A model generated the notes under the pieces. It worked only from the letters and a program-made list of their open reading frames with translations. It ran no database searches and was not told where the DNA came from. The position numbers and the translations under genes are program-made. From assembly GCF_030866745.1 (NCBI RefSeq), contig NZ_CP133016.1, forward strand, positions 1,302,001 through 1,366,000: a DNA stretch of 64,000 nucleotides, in the 5' to 3' direction. Position 1 is the stretch's first letter. Each line of letters starts with the position of its first letter. Of this stretch, positions 36,867-44,807 are shown one piece after another. This stretch comes from Sphingomonas flavescens. GTDB taxonomy: Bacteria; Pseudomonadota; Alphaproteobacteria; Sphingomonadales; Sphingomonadaceae.

Positions 36867-36936
36867 CGCCCACCGGCTTCTGACCAACTAAGACATTAGC
36901 CGCTGCTCGCGAGCGACGAAGGCGCTTGCGACGGCT

Positions 36937-37395
36937 TTATGGAATGCGCAGCATTCGGTCGAGCGCCAGCCGGCCCCCGCCAAGAGCAATGAGCGGGAGC
37001 AATAGACCGGCCCAGCTCAGGTGCGTCGGCCACGCATCGGGGTAGACGAAGATTTCGATGACCGACGTCATCACCAGCAGCGCCGCCGCCGAGATGCGAG
37101 TGAACAGCCCGAGCACGAGCAGAATCGGGAACAGGTGCTCGCTGTACGTCGCCGCGTAAGCGGCAGTCACCGGATCGACGAAAGGAAGCGCATAGTCGGT
37201 CCTGAACAGCTCGAACGCACTGTCGTTGATAGTGAGGATCCCGTCGACCTTGGTCCGGCCGGACATGAAAAACACGGCGGCGATGCCGAGACGCTGCACG
37301 AGCAGTAGGAGCGACGGCGGAAGCAGCGTCCGCGCCGTCGATTCCATGAGGTCGAACGGAGCGCGCCACGCCGGGCGCATCACTTCGGTGTTCAT
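36937..37395 (-). CDS. DoxX family protein of the bufferin/gig operon
   Basis: The 152-residue membrane protein has four hydrophobic segments and the DoxX pattern '[19 protein letters not shown]', '[31 protein letters not shown]' and '[18 protein letters not shown]'. DoxX proteins often accompany redox or RiPP pathways, here the fourth gene (gigT-like) of the DUF2282-DUF692-DUF2063-DoxX cluster. The ATG overlaps the stop of the DUF2063 gene by 4 bases, so it is co-translated. It may supply redox equivalents or help membrane association of the pathway. Confidence 0.9.
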   Translation of the reverse strand: MNTEVMRPAWRAPFDLMESTARTLLPPSLLLLVQRLGIAAVFFMSGRTKVDGILTINDSAFELFRTDYALPFVDPVTAAYAATYSEHLFPILLVLGLFTRISAAALLVMTSVIEIFVYPDAWPTHLSWAGLLLPLIALGGGRLALDRMLRIP

Positions 37396-38120
37396 AGCGG
37401 GTTCCTTTCAGGCGAACGGGGGATGAAGGCCCCGAGGTTGACGAGAGCGCCAAAGAGCGCGTCGGCATGATCTTGCGGGTAGAGGCGGGCTGCGGCGGCG
37501 ATCGCCTGGCCAACCGTTTCGCCGAGGCGGATTCCCGAAAGCAGGCGATGCGCGGAACGGCTCATCCGCGGCGTGTGCATGATTTCGTGCCGCGGGCGTG
37601 CGAAGAGCGCGCCTTCGTGCTTCCATTCCGGCGCGAGCTCCGACGGAACCGTGCCCTGATGGGCGAGCCAGATCGTCATTGCCGGCGTCGATAGCCATGC
37701 GAAGCTAAGCGCCGGATGAAGCGCCAGGCGGAGATCCGAAGGATCGTCACCGAGCTCGCTGGCAGTGACCGCCTGCGCATCCGCGGCCATCAGGCTTTCG
37801 ACGTACAGCCGCTCCACTCGCGCAACGTCAGGCACGTATGGCACATCGTCGATCCAGGGCTGATGCTGGAGCCATTCGGCGAAGCGAGCGCCGTACAGCG
37901 CGAGGACGGGTTGCCGCGGCGGGCATTCAGAGGCGTGATCGACCGCCGCGGCCTCGAACATCTCGTCGCCGAGGATCTGCGCGACGATCGGAAAATTGGC
38001 GCGCAGGGCTTCGACGGCGCCTTGAAGCACCGTGTTGCGGTAGACCGCCATGGGTCCGGTCGCCGGCGCGTCCAGCGCAGCCGCGAAGTCACGCTGAAAA
38101 GCGATGAGGTCAGGCTGCAA
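37392..38120 (-). CDS. bufC: BufC/HvfC-type DUF2063 protein
   Basis: The 242-residue protein matches the DUF2063 (HvfC/BufC) family, the RiPP-precursor-recognition partner of MNIO enzymes: '[15 protein letters not shown]' at the N-terminus, '[33 protein letters not shown]', '[11 protein letters not shown]' and '[23 protein letters not shown]'. The probable start is a TTG at 38120, overlapping the bufB 3' end by 11 bases; no ATG is available upstream. It presumably binds the BufA1 leader and presents it to BufB. Confidence 0.9.
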   Translation of the reverse strand: MQPDLIAFQRDFAAALDAPATGPMAVYRNTVLQGAVEALRANFPIVAQILGDEMFEAAAVDHASECPPRQPVLALYGARFAEWLQHQPWIDDVPYVPDVARVERLYVESLMAADAQAVTASELGDDPSDLRLALHPALSFAWLSTPAMTIWLAHQGTVPSELAPEWKHEGALFARPRHEIMHTPRMSRSAHRLLSGIRLGETVGQAIAAAARLYPQDHADALFGALVNLGAFIPRSPERNPL

Positions 38121-38937
38121 GGGCGAAATCTCCCATCAGCAGTGCCTGGGCGCGTTCGCGCTCGGCAAGCAGGTCGGCGAAGGGCGGAATGTTGCCGTCG
38201 CGCTCGATCAGCGTCGGCCGCGCGCCGATCCGCTCGATGAAGCGCGCATAGAGGTCCCACACCGCTTCGCTGACCGGCTGATCGTGGCTGTCGATCAGCA
38301 GCGTGCCTTCATCGTCGAGCGTGTGCCCGGCAAGGTGAATTTCCCCAACATAGTCGCCGGGAATCGCCTCGAGCCAAACGGCGGCGTCGAAGCCGAGGTT
38401 GTGAGCGCCGACGACGATGTTGTTGACGTCGATCAGCAGCCCGCAGCCGGTGCGCCGCGCAAGCTCGCAAAGGAAACTCGTCTCGCTCCAGCTATGGTCC
38501 TGGAGCGACAGATAATGCGTAGGGTTTTCAATCAGGATCGGGCGTCCGAGCGCGTCCTGGACACGGCCGATGTTCGCGGCGAGGCGCGTCAGTACGGCGT
38601 TGGTACGGGGTACCGGCAGAAGGTCGGGAAAGCAGCGTCCGTCGAGCCTCGACCAGGCTAGATGCTCGGAGACGAGCTGCGGGTCGAACCGGTCGACCAG
38701 CCGCTTCAACGCGGCGAGATGGTCCGCATCAGGTTCCGCCGGTCCGGCAAGCGACATGCCGACGCCGTGAAGCGACAGCGGGCGTTCGCAGCGGACCGTC
38801 TCGAGCATCGCGAGCCGCGGACCGCCGGCGACCATGTAATTTTCAGCGTGGACTTCGAACCACAGACCCGCCGCCGGCGCGGCGAGCGCGTCCGAAAGAT
38901 GCTCGGCCTTGAAGCCGACACCGGCAGCGGGAAGCAT
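38110..38937 (-). CDS. bufB: MNIO (DUF692) RiPP-modifying enzyme BufB
   Basis: The 275-residue protein belongs to the multinuclear non-haem iron-dependent oxidase family: 'AGVGFKAEHLSDAL', 'WFEVHAENYMVAGGP', 'LSLHGVGMSL', 'VSEHLAWS', 'LIENPTHYLSL', 'GLLIDVNNIVVGAHNLGFD' and 'IHLAGHT' carry the His, Asp, Glu and Asn iron ligands. In characterised bufferin systems this enzyme converts cysteines of the precursor to thiooxazoles. The ATG at 38937 is 3 bases from the precursor stop. Operon with the precursor and BufC. Confidence 0.94.
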   Translation of the reverse strand: MLPAAGVGFKAEHLSDALAAPAAGLWFEVHAENYMVAGGPRLAMLETVRCERPLSLHGVGMSLAGPAEPDADHLAALKRLVDRFDPQLVSEHLAWSRLDGRCFPDLLPVPRTNAVLTRLAANIGRVQDALGRPILIENPTHYLSLQDHSWSETSFLCELARRTGCGLLIDVNNIVVGAHNLGFDAAVWLEAIPGDYVGEIHLAGHTLDDEGTLLIDSHDQPVSEAVWDLYARFIERIGARPTLIERDGNIPPFADLLAERERAQALLMGDFALAA

Positions 38938-38940
38938 GGC

Positions 38941-39219
38941 TCAGCGCCCGTTGATCGGGGTGAGGGAGCCGGCGCCCTTGGGCGTCTTGATCGACGTGCA
39001 GGTGCCCTTGGCGACGTACTTCCAGGCGTTGCCTGCATAATCCTTGCGCGACGTTCCCGCGCAGGTCGTGCCGGCGCCAGCGGCGCAGTCGTTCTTGCCG
39101 GCGAGGGCGACGCCGAAGCACTTGTCCTTTTCGGGCTGCGGCTTGACCGGGCCTGCCGATGCGGCTGTCGAAGCCAGGGCGGCGACCGCACCAGCCATGA
39201 CGATGTTGCTGATCTTCAT
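38941..39219 (-). CDS. bufA1: BufA1-type RiPP precursor peptide (DUF2282), bufferin
   Basis: The 92-residue product has an N-terminal signal peptide ([20 protein letters not shown], cleaved near SAG) and a mature part with exactly four cysteines at residues 34, 45, 53 and 74, in 'DKCFG', 'NDCAAG', 'TTCAGT' and 'GTCTS'. This is the DUF2282/BufA1 pattern; such peptides are exported and bind copper after cysteine modification. The ATG at 39219 is supported by AAGGAG eight bases upstream; a GTG at 39228 is inside the ribosome-binding site. First gene of the operon, divergent from the LysR gene. Confidence 0.92.
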   Translation of the reverse strand: MKISNIVMAGAVAALASTAASAGPVKPQPEKDKCFGVALAGKNDCAAGAGTTCAGTSRKDYAGNAWKYVAKGTCTSIKTPKGAGSLTPINGR

Positions 39220-39411
39220 CTGGAACACTCCTTGAATGCGTGTGCGCGCGGCGTCCTTCGGCCGCGCGGGGAATTATCCCGCAGACGCAGCACGGGGTCA
39301 CAGTCCGAGACAGCATGGGTTCGATGCGCAGGACGCATTGTGCGACCGCTGGCGAGTCCTATTCCGAAGGTGTAATGATGAGCTTTGCACCAGCTGGTGG
39401 GGGGAACCGCC

Positions 39412-40356
39412 ATGGAGATGCAGCAAGTCCGTTATTTCGTTGCGCTGGCGAGAACGCTCAACTTCACGCGCGCGGCGGAGCAGTGCAATGTCAGCCAGCC
39501 GGCGCTGACACGCGCGATCCAGCAGCTCGAGCACGAGCTTGGCGGCCCGCTGTTCCACCGCGAACGCGGCAACACGCACCTTTCCGAGCTCGGGCGTATG
39601 ATGCTGCCCTATCTTCAAACGGTCGAGGAAAGCTGTCGCGCCGCGCGTGACCGTGCGCGCGCGGTCAAGAAGCTCGAGCGCGCGACGCTGACCATCGGCA
39701 CAATGTGCACGATCGGGCCGCAGCTGATCTCCGACCTGCTGATCCGCTTTCAGGCGCAACACCCGCACGTGGAAGTGCAGGTCGTCGACGCAGGCGCGCC
39801 GAACATGGTCGAGAAGCTTGAGAAGGGAGATCTCGAGGTTGCGGTCGTCGGCGTGCCCGGCGAGCTTCCCGACACTCTCCACCAGTTGCCGATTTTCGAA
39901 GAGCGCTTCGTGATCGTGCTGCCGCCCAACCACCGGTTGGTCGCGCACAACCCGGTTTGTGCGAAGGAACTCGACAAAGAGCCCTACGTCAGCCGATCGA
40001 ACTGCGAAGTGTTCGAGCCGGTGCGCGCCGAGCTGCATGGCCGCGGCATCGTCATGCGCCAGGTGTTCAGCTCACCGCGTGACGATTGGGTTCAGGGCAT
40101 GATCAGAGCCGGGCTCGGCCTCGGCTTCTTTCCCGAATTTAGCGTTTCGGATCCCGAGCTGGTCGTTCGACCGCTCATTGAGCCGAGCTTCACGCGGACC
40201 ATCTATCTGGCGACCGTCCGCGGCCGGCCGCATTCACCGGCGGTCGGCGCATTCGTCCAAGAGGCGCGCCGCTATCCGTGGCCGCATTCGCGGCTATCCG
40301 CTGCAGCTCCCGCCGACGCAATCAACGTCGGTGAGAAGATCGTGGCAGTCGGCTAA
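39412..40356 (+). CDS. LysR family transcriptional regulator
   Basis: The 314-residue regulator has an N-terminal winged HTH ('VRYFVALARTLNFTRAAEQCNVSQPALTRAIQQLEHELGGPLFHRER') and a periplasmic-binding-protein-like effector domain from about residue 90. The HTH contains a Cys (EQCNVSQ) and the effector domain has a lone Cys in 'VSRSNCEVFEP'; the latter could sense an oxidant or electrophile, but no OxyR Cys pair was recognised. The start is 39412 (or 39418) after a GGTGGGGGGAA leader. It diverges from bufA1 and converges with the decarboxylase-family gene, overlapping it by 63 bases. Confidence 0.93.
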   Translation: MEMQQVRYFVALARTLNFTRAAEQCNVSQPALTRAIQQLEHELGGPLFHRERGNTHLSELGRMMLPYLQTVEESCRAARDRARAVKKLERATLTIGTMCTIGPQLISDLLIRFQAQHPHVEVQVVDAGAPNMVEKLEKGDLEVAVVGVPGELPDTLHQLPIFEERFVIVLPPNHRLVAHNPVCAKELDKEPYVSRSNCEVFEPVRAELHGRGIVMRQVFSSPRDDWVQGMIRAGLGLGFFPEFSVSDPELVVRPLIEPSFTRTIYLATVRGRPHSPAVGAFVQEARRYPWPHSRLSAAAPADAINVGEKIVAVG

Positions 40357-40689
40357 GGCGTTCAGCGCTTGCGGGAAGCCCGCGTACACCGCGGACTGCA
40401 TCAAGATTTCGACAACCGCACGGCGTGACAGCCCGAGCTGCAGCCCGGCCGCGATATGCGTCCGCAGCTGCTCGATATGGCCGAGCGTCGCAAGCGCCGA
40501 GATCGCGACCACCTCGCGTGTGACGAGGTCGATCTCCTCACGTGCGTAGAGGTCGCCGAACGGGAACTCGATCGCCATCCGAGCGAAGTCGGGCGCAAGC
40601 TCGGCGACGCGGCCAGCGCAGAATTTCTCGAGGGTACCCGGCGCGAGACGCTGGACGATCTCAACCCCGCGGCGGTAGCGATCGGTCAT
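40294..40689 (-). CDS. carboxymuconolactone decarboxylase family protein
   Basis: The 131-residue protein matches the CMD/AhpD-like family: 'MAIEFPFGDLYAREEIDLVTREVVAISALATLGHIEQLRTHIAAGLQLGLSRRAVVEILMQSAVYAGFPQALNAL'. The usual CxxC of AhpD is replaced (the TLGHIEQL segment has no cysteines), so it is more like the gamma-carboxymuconolactone decarboxylase side. Three cysteines lie near the C-terminus. The ATG overlaps the stop of the MFS gene by 4 bases. It is probably part of a detoxification or aromatic-degradation operon. Confidence 0.85.
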   Translation of the reverse strand: MTDRYRRGVEIVQRLAPGTLEKFCAGRVAELAPDFARMAIEFPFGDLYAREEIDLVTREVVAISALATLGHIEQLRTHIAAGLQLGLSRRAVVEILMQSAVYAGFPQALNALADCHDLLTDVDCVGGSCSG

Positions 40690-41882
40690 CGCGCGGCTTC
40701 GGGGCTGCCGAGTTTCAACGACAGCAGGGCCGCGGCAGCAAGAGCGGCGAAAACGCCGCCGACTGCCGCGGTCCACCCGCTGGCGTCGAACAAGGCGCCG
40801 ACTGCCGCGGCTCCGGCGAGGCCGCCGCAGTAATAAGCCGAGAGGTAGAGGCCCGACGCCGCCGCCTTGTCGCCCATCGCGACGCGGCCAACATGGCCGG
40901 TGGCCACCGCCTGGGCGAAGAAGGTGCCGATTCCGACGAGCGTCATGCCAAGGATTACGGCGGCGAGGCTCGTAAGGAGCAGCAGGATGAGCCCGAAAAG
41001 CGCCACGGCAAGACTGCGGGCGGCCGTCACCGCTGGACCGACGCGGCGGACCATCGTCCCGGCAAGGGGCGTCGTCACCATCGACGGTGCGAACACCAGG
41101 AAGACGAAGCCGAGCGCGGTCATCGACAGCGAATAGGGCGGTCGCGCAAGGACGAAGCCGACATAAGTAAAGACGCCGATGAAGCCGAACAGGATCAGGA
41201 AGCCAATCGCGAAGGTGCGCCGGAGCTCGCCTTGCGACAGGTGCACCGCCCAAGCCTGCCAAAAACCGCGGGCTTCGCTCATCGGTTCAGGCGCGTTGCG
41301 GTGGAGCGCGATGCTGACCAGGGCGGCGCCGGCGAGATTGAGCAAAGCAAAGAACAGGAAGCTGCGCTCGGCGCCGATTAGGCTCGCGACGACCGCGGCT
41401 GTGAGCCGGCCGATCAAGTTGCTTGCGACCACGCCGGTCACATAAGCGGCAAGCGCATTGGCGGTGCGCACTTCGCAGCGTTCAGCGAGGTGAGTCAGCA
41501 TCAATGTAAAGGCTGCAGCCATGAAAAGGCCCTGGACGATGCGCAGCGCCGCGAAGATCGTTAGGTTCGGCGCATAAGCGAGTAGCGCTGTCGGAACGGC
41601 CAGGAACAGCAGGCTCGCGCAGATTGCGCGCTTGCGTTCGACCGACCGGCTAAAGACGCCGACCAGGAGCCCGGAAATCGCCATGCCGAGCGTGCTCGCA
41701 TTGGCGGCAAGCCCGATCCGCGCGGGCGTGACGGCATAGACTTGCGCGAGGCTCGGCAGGATCGCCTGCGTGGCGAACAGGTCGACGAGGGTAAGGAACC
41801 CGATGACCGCGATCAGCAGCGAGCGCTGCAGCGACAGGCCCGGCATCGGCGCCGGCGTCACTGGACTGGCGATATCAGGCAT
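40686..41882 (-). CDS. MFS transporter
   Basis: The 398-residue protein has twelve hydrophobic segments, with the MFS start 'LLIAVIGFLTLVDLFATQAILPSLAQVYAVTPARIGLAANASTLGMAISGLLVG' and the conserved loop 'SRSVERKRAI'. It resembles exporter-type (drug/metabolite) MFS proteins. The ATG at 41882 is chosen because the longer frame has no hydrophobic character. Its stop overlaps the decarboxylase-family start. A substrate is not assignable; the order MFS, CMD, LysR suggests export or detoxification. Confidence 0.9.
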   Translation of the reverse strand: MPDIASPVTPAPMPGLSLQRSLLIAVIGFLTLVDLFATQAILPSLAQVYAVTPARIGLAANASTLGMAISGLLVGVFSRSVERKRAICASLLFLAVPTALLAYAPNLTIFAALRIVQGLFMAAAFTLMLTHLAERCEVRTANALAAYVTGVVASNLIGRLTAAVVASLIGAERSFLFFALLNLAGAALVSIALHRNAPEPMSEARGFWQAWAVHLSQGELRRTFAIGFLILFGFIGVFTYVGFVLARPPYSLSMTALGFVFLVFAPSMVTTPLAGTMVRRVGPAVTAARSLAVALFGLILLLLTSLAAVILGMTLVGIGTFFAQAVATGHVGRVAMGDKAAASGLYLSAYYCGGLAGAAAVGALFDASGWTAAVGGVFAALAAAALLSLKLGSPEAAR

Positions 41883-41980
41883 GGACGAACTCCGGTGAGC
41901 GAAAGAGGGGCATCCCGCCGGGGGCACGGCGGGATGCCAGGGGTGCCGGCGAATGGGAGGGAGCGCGCCGGCGGGGGAAC

Positions 41981-42427
41981 TTACTGGCCGTGGTGCACGT
42001 CGGAGCTGAGCAGCACCGCCGGGACCTTGCCGTTGTTGATCCAATAGTGGCTGAGCCCATCGGCCTCCCGGCTGATGTCGCCGGCTTTGTGCTGGATCGG
42101 GGTGCTGCAGGTCGTGCTGTATTCGGTGATGGCGCCGCTGACGGTGTAGATCAGCGCGGGGCGATCTTTGTGGCTGTGCAGGGGGACGATGCCGCCCGGC
42201 TGGACGACGAGTCGGCGCGTGCGCAGCTGGCGGTCGGCAACGCCAATTTCACCGCCAAGATCGATCGAGCCGATCACGGTGTCGGTGACGCCCTTGGGCA
42301 TCATCGGCGCATTGGCGAGCGCGTTTGTGCCAGGGGCCGAGCACTGGCCGGCGAGCGCCGGGGTGGAAACGCCACCGATGGCGGCAAATGCAATCGCCGC
42401 GGCGACGAACTTCGTAGAGTTGAACAT
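41981..42427 (-). CDS. periplasmic cupin-domain protein
   Basis: The 148-residue protein has a signal peptide (hydrophobic run ending 'STPALAGQC') and a cupin: 'RRLVVQPGGIVPLHSHKDRPALIYTVSGAITEY', where the two His (LHSHKDRP) are cupin metal ligands, and 'GLSHYWINNG'. It is predicted periplasmic. It may be a sensor or dioxygenase-like enzyme. It lies upstream of the MFS gene on the same strand, about 100 bases away. Confidence 0.87.
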   Translation of the reverse strand: MFNSTKFVAAAIAFAAIGGVSTPALAGQCSAPGTNALANAPMMPKGVTDTVIGSIDLGGEIGVADRQLRTRRLVVQPGGIVPLHSHKDRPALIYTVSGAITEYSTTCSTPIQHKAGDISREADGLSHYWINNGKVPAVLLSSDVHHGQ

Positions 42428-42675
42428 CAGGGTCTCCTTGAGTGAAAAACTTGGCTGTCGCGAAAGCCGGACTGCAGGATGCGAGGGACTTTTCCTTCGA
42501 TCTCCCGTGCGTCATCGGCTGAGGAGCCGGCTCTCGCGACGCCCTTTCAAAATGCCGCCGCCCAACCTCGCGCGGAAATCCCAAGGCCGCATGATGTCCA
42601 TGCACGAAACGCATTTCCACTGAGCGCCCCGGACCCGCATCCTTTGGTTTCATTCTTATTCAGGAGAGCTCGAAC

Positions 42676-43500
42676 ATGGACATGCAGGTCCAATCGAAGA
42701 TGGATTTCGACCGGCCGCTCACCGAGCGCGTCGCGATCGTCACCGGATCCACCAGTGGCATCGGTCTCGGCATCGCGCGCTCGCTTGCGCAGGCCGGCGC
42801 GAGTGTCGTCATCAACGGCCTCGGCGAACAAGGCGAGATCGATTTCGTCTGCGGCGAACTCGACAAGCTTTGTCCGGTCAGCCGCGTCGTCTACAACGGT
42901 GCTAATCTGATGAAGCCCGACGAGGCCACCGGCCTCGTCGAGGAGACCATCAAAGACTTCGGCCGCGTCGACATCCTGGTGAACAATGCCGGGATCCAGC
43001 ACGTCAGCCCGATCGAGAGCTTCCCGCCGGATAAGTACGAGGCGATAATCGCGCTCAATCTGTCCGCCGCCTGGTACACGAGCCGTGCCGCGTTCGGGTT
43101 GATGAAGGCGAACGGCTTCGGTCGGATCATCAATATCGCCTCCGCGCACGGGCTCGTCGCTTCGCCGTTCAAGAGCGCGTACGTGGCCGCAAAGCACGGG
43201 ATCGTCGGTCTTACCAAGACTGTCGCGCTCGAAGGCGCGGAGCACAACGTCACGTGCAACGCCATCTGTCCCGGCTACGTCTGGACGCCGCTAGTCGAGA
43301 ACCAGATCGACGACACGGCGAAAGCGCGCGGCATTACCCGCGAGCAAGTTATTCGCGACGTGCTTCTCGCCGCCCAGCCGAACAAGCGCTTCGCCGAAGT
43401 CGAGGAGCTTGGCGCGCTCGCCGTGTTGCTGAGCGGCCCCGGCGGGCAGTCGATCACCGGCACCGCGATCCCCGTCGACGGCGGCTGGACGGCGCACTGA
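42676..43500 (+). CDS. bdhA: 3-hydroxybutyrate dehydrogenase
   Basis: The 274-residue SDR enzyme has 'VTGSTSGIGLGIARSLAQAGASVVINGLG', the NNAG motif, the catalytic segment 'INIASAHGLVASPFKSAYVAAKHG' and the C-terminal 'AQPNKRFAEVEELGALAVLLSGPGGQSITGTAIPVDGGW', characteristic of D-3-hydroxybutyrate dehydrogenase. It oxidises 3-hydroxybutyrate, the PHB breakdown product, to acetoacetate. The ATG at 42676 has AGGAG nine bases upstream. It starts the bdhA-ndh-patatin-DUF302 operon and diverges from the cupin gene. Confidence 0.94.
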   Translation: MDMQVQSKMDFDRPLTERVAIVTGSTSGIGLGIARSLAQAGASVVINGLGEQGEIDFVCGELDKLCPVSRVVYNGANLMKPDEATGLVEETIKDFGRVDILVNNAGIQHVSPIESFPPDKYEAIIALNLSAAWYTSRAAFGLMKANGFGRIINIASAHGLVASPFKSAYVAAKHGIVGLTKTVALEGAEHNVTCNAICPGYVWTPLVENQIDDTAKARGITREQVIRDVLLAAQPNKRFAEVEELGALAVLLSGPGGQSITGTAIPVDGGWTAH

Positions 43501-43508
43501 TTCTTCTC

Positions 43509-44807
43509 ATGCAAAGTCTCAGCTATAGGCCGCGGGTGGTGATCGTAGGCGCGGGCTTCGGCGGTCTCGCGGCCGCCAAGCGGCTCGCCGGTAAGCGATT
43601 CGACGTGACGATTGTCGATCGCCGCAATCACCACGTCTTCCAGCCGCTCCTTTACCAGGTTGCGACCGCGGCGGTGTCGCCTGCGGACATCGCCGGACCG
43701 ATCCGCGCGATCTTCGCCGGCGTGCCGAACGTGCGCGTGCTGCTGGACGAGGTCAGCGCGGTCGAGCCATCGAACGGATGGGTGCGCTGCGCCAGCGGCC
43801 GCGTAATCGGCTACGACCATCTAATCCTCGCCACCGGCGCGCGGCATTCCTACTTCGGCCACGACAAGTGGGCCAGGCACGCGCGCGGATTGAAGTCGAT
43901 CGATGACGCGTTGGCGATCCGGCGCCAGATCCTGCTCGCGCTCGAGCAGGCTGAAACCGAGTTCAACGCCGAGCTCCGCCGCGCACTGCTAACCTTTGTG
44001 GTCATCGGCGCAGGACCGACCGGCGTCGAAATGGCGGGCGCAATCGCCGAGCTCGCCCGGCGCTCGGTGTCGCGCGACTTCCGCAGCATCACGCCGAGCT
44101 GCTCGCGCGTGATCCTGATCGAAGGGGGCGAGCGCGTGCTTCCGACCTTCCCGGCCAGCCTGTCGCAAAAGGCGAAGCGTTCGCTCGAGGAGCTCGGCGT
44201 CGAGGTCCGCCTCGGCACAAAGGTGGCGGATGTCTGCGAAAGCTACGTCGACTGCAGCACCGAGCTGATCCGCGCGAGCACGATCATCTGGGCGGCCGGC
44301 GTCCGCGCGTCCAACGCCGCCGAATGGCTTGGAGCACCGCAGGATCGCGGCGGCCGTCTGTTCGTAAATGACGACCTGCGCGTGCCCGGGCACGACAATA
44401 TTTTCGCGATCGGCGACACCGCCAGCGTTTCCGCGCTAGGGGGGCAGCCGCTACCGGCGATCGCCCCCGTCGCAAAGCAGCAAGGCCGCTACGCCGCTGA
44501 CGTGATCCTCGGCCGCGCCAGGCGGCCGTTCGCGTACCGCGACTATGGCAATCTCGCGACTATCGGCCGCAGCCGCGCGGTCGCGGCTTTCGGCGAACTG
44601 CACATCGCTGGCCTTATAGCCTGGCTGATCTGGTGCTTCGCTCACGTGTGGTTCCTGATCGGCTTCCGCAGCCGCCTGTCCGTCATGATCAGCTGGCTGT
44701 GGAACTACGCCACGTTCGACCGGAGCGCTCGGCTCATCACCGGCGAGGAGATCCTTCGCGTGCCGATGCCGCCGCGGGCGCGACCCATTGAAAGGAAATG
44801 TGCATGA
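43509..44807 (+). CDS. type II NADH:quinone oxidoreductase-like FAD protein
   Basis: The 432-residue flavoprotein has two Rossmann folds: 'VVIVGAGFGGLAAAKRLAGKRFDVTIVDRRNHHVFQPLLYQVATAAVSP' (FAD) and 'TFVVIGAGPTGVEMAGAIAEL' (NADH), and the FAD loop 'NIFAIGDTAS'. A C-terminal hydrophobic-amphipathic segment ('LIAWLIWCFAHVWFLIGF') anchors it to the membrane. It probably reoxidises NADH made by bdhA. It lies 9 bases after bdhA. Confidence 0.93.
   Translation: MQSLSYRPRVVIVGAGFGGLAAAKRLAGKRFDVTIVDRRNHHVFQPLLYQVATAAVSPADIAGPIRAIFAGVPNVRVLLDEVSAVEPSNGWVRCASGRVIGYDHLILATGARHSYFGHDKWARHARGLKSIDDALAIRRQILLALEQAETEFNAELRRALLTFVVIGAGPTGVEMAGAIAELARRSVSRDFRSITPSCSRVILIEGGERVLPTFPASLSQKAKRSLEELGVEVRLGTKVADVCESYVDCSTELIRASTIIWAAGVRASNAAEWLGAPQDRGGRLFVNDDLRVPGHDNIFAIGDTASVSALGGQPLPAIAPVAKQQGRYAADVILGRARRPFAYRDYGNLATIGRSRAVAAFGELHIAGLIAWLIWCFAHVWFLIGFRSRLSVMISWLWNYATFDRSARLITGEEILRVPMPPRARPIERKCA

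Noticed and set aside
30589..36899. Prophage
   Set aside because: Besides the recombinase operon no phage structural, replication or lysis genes are present.
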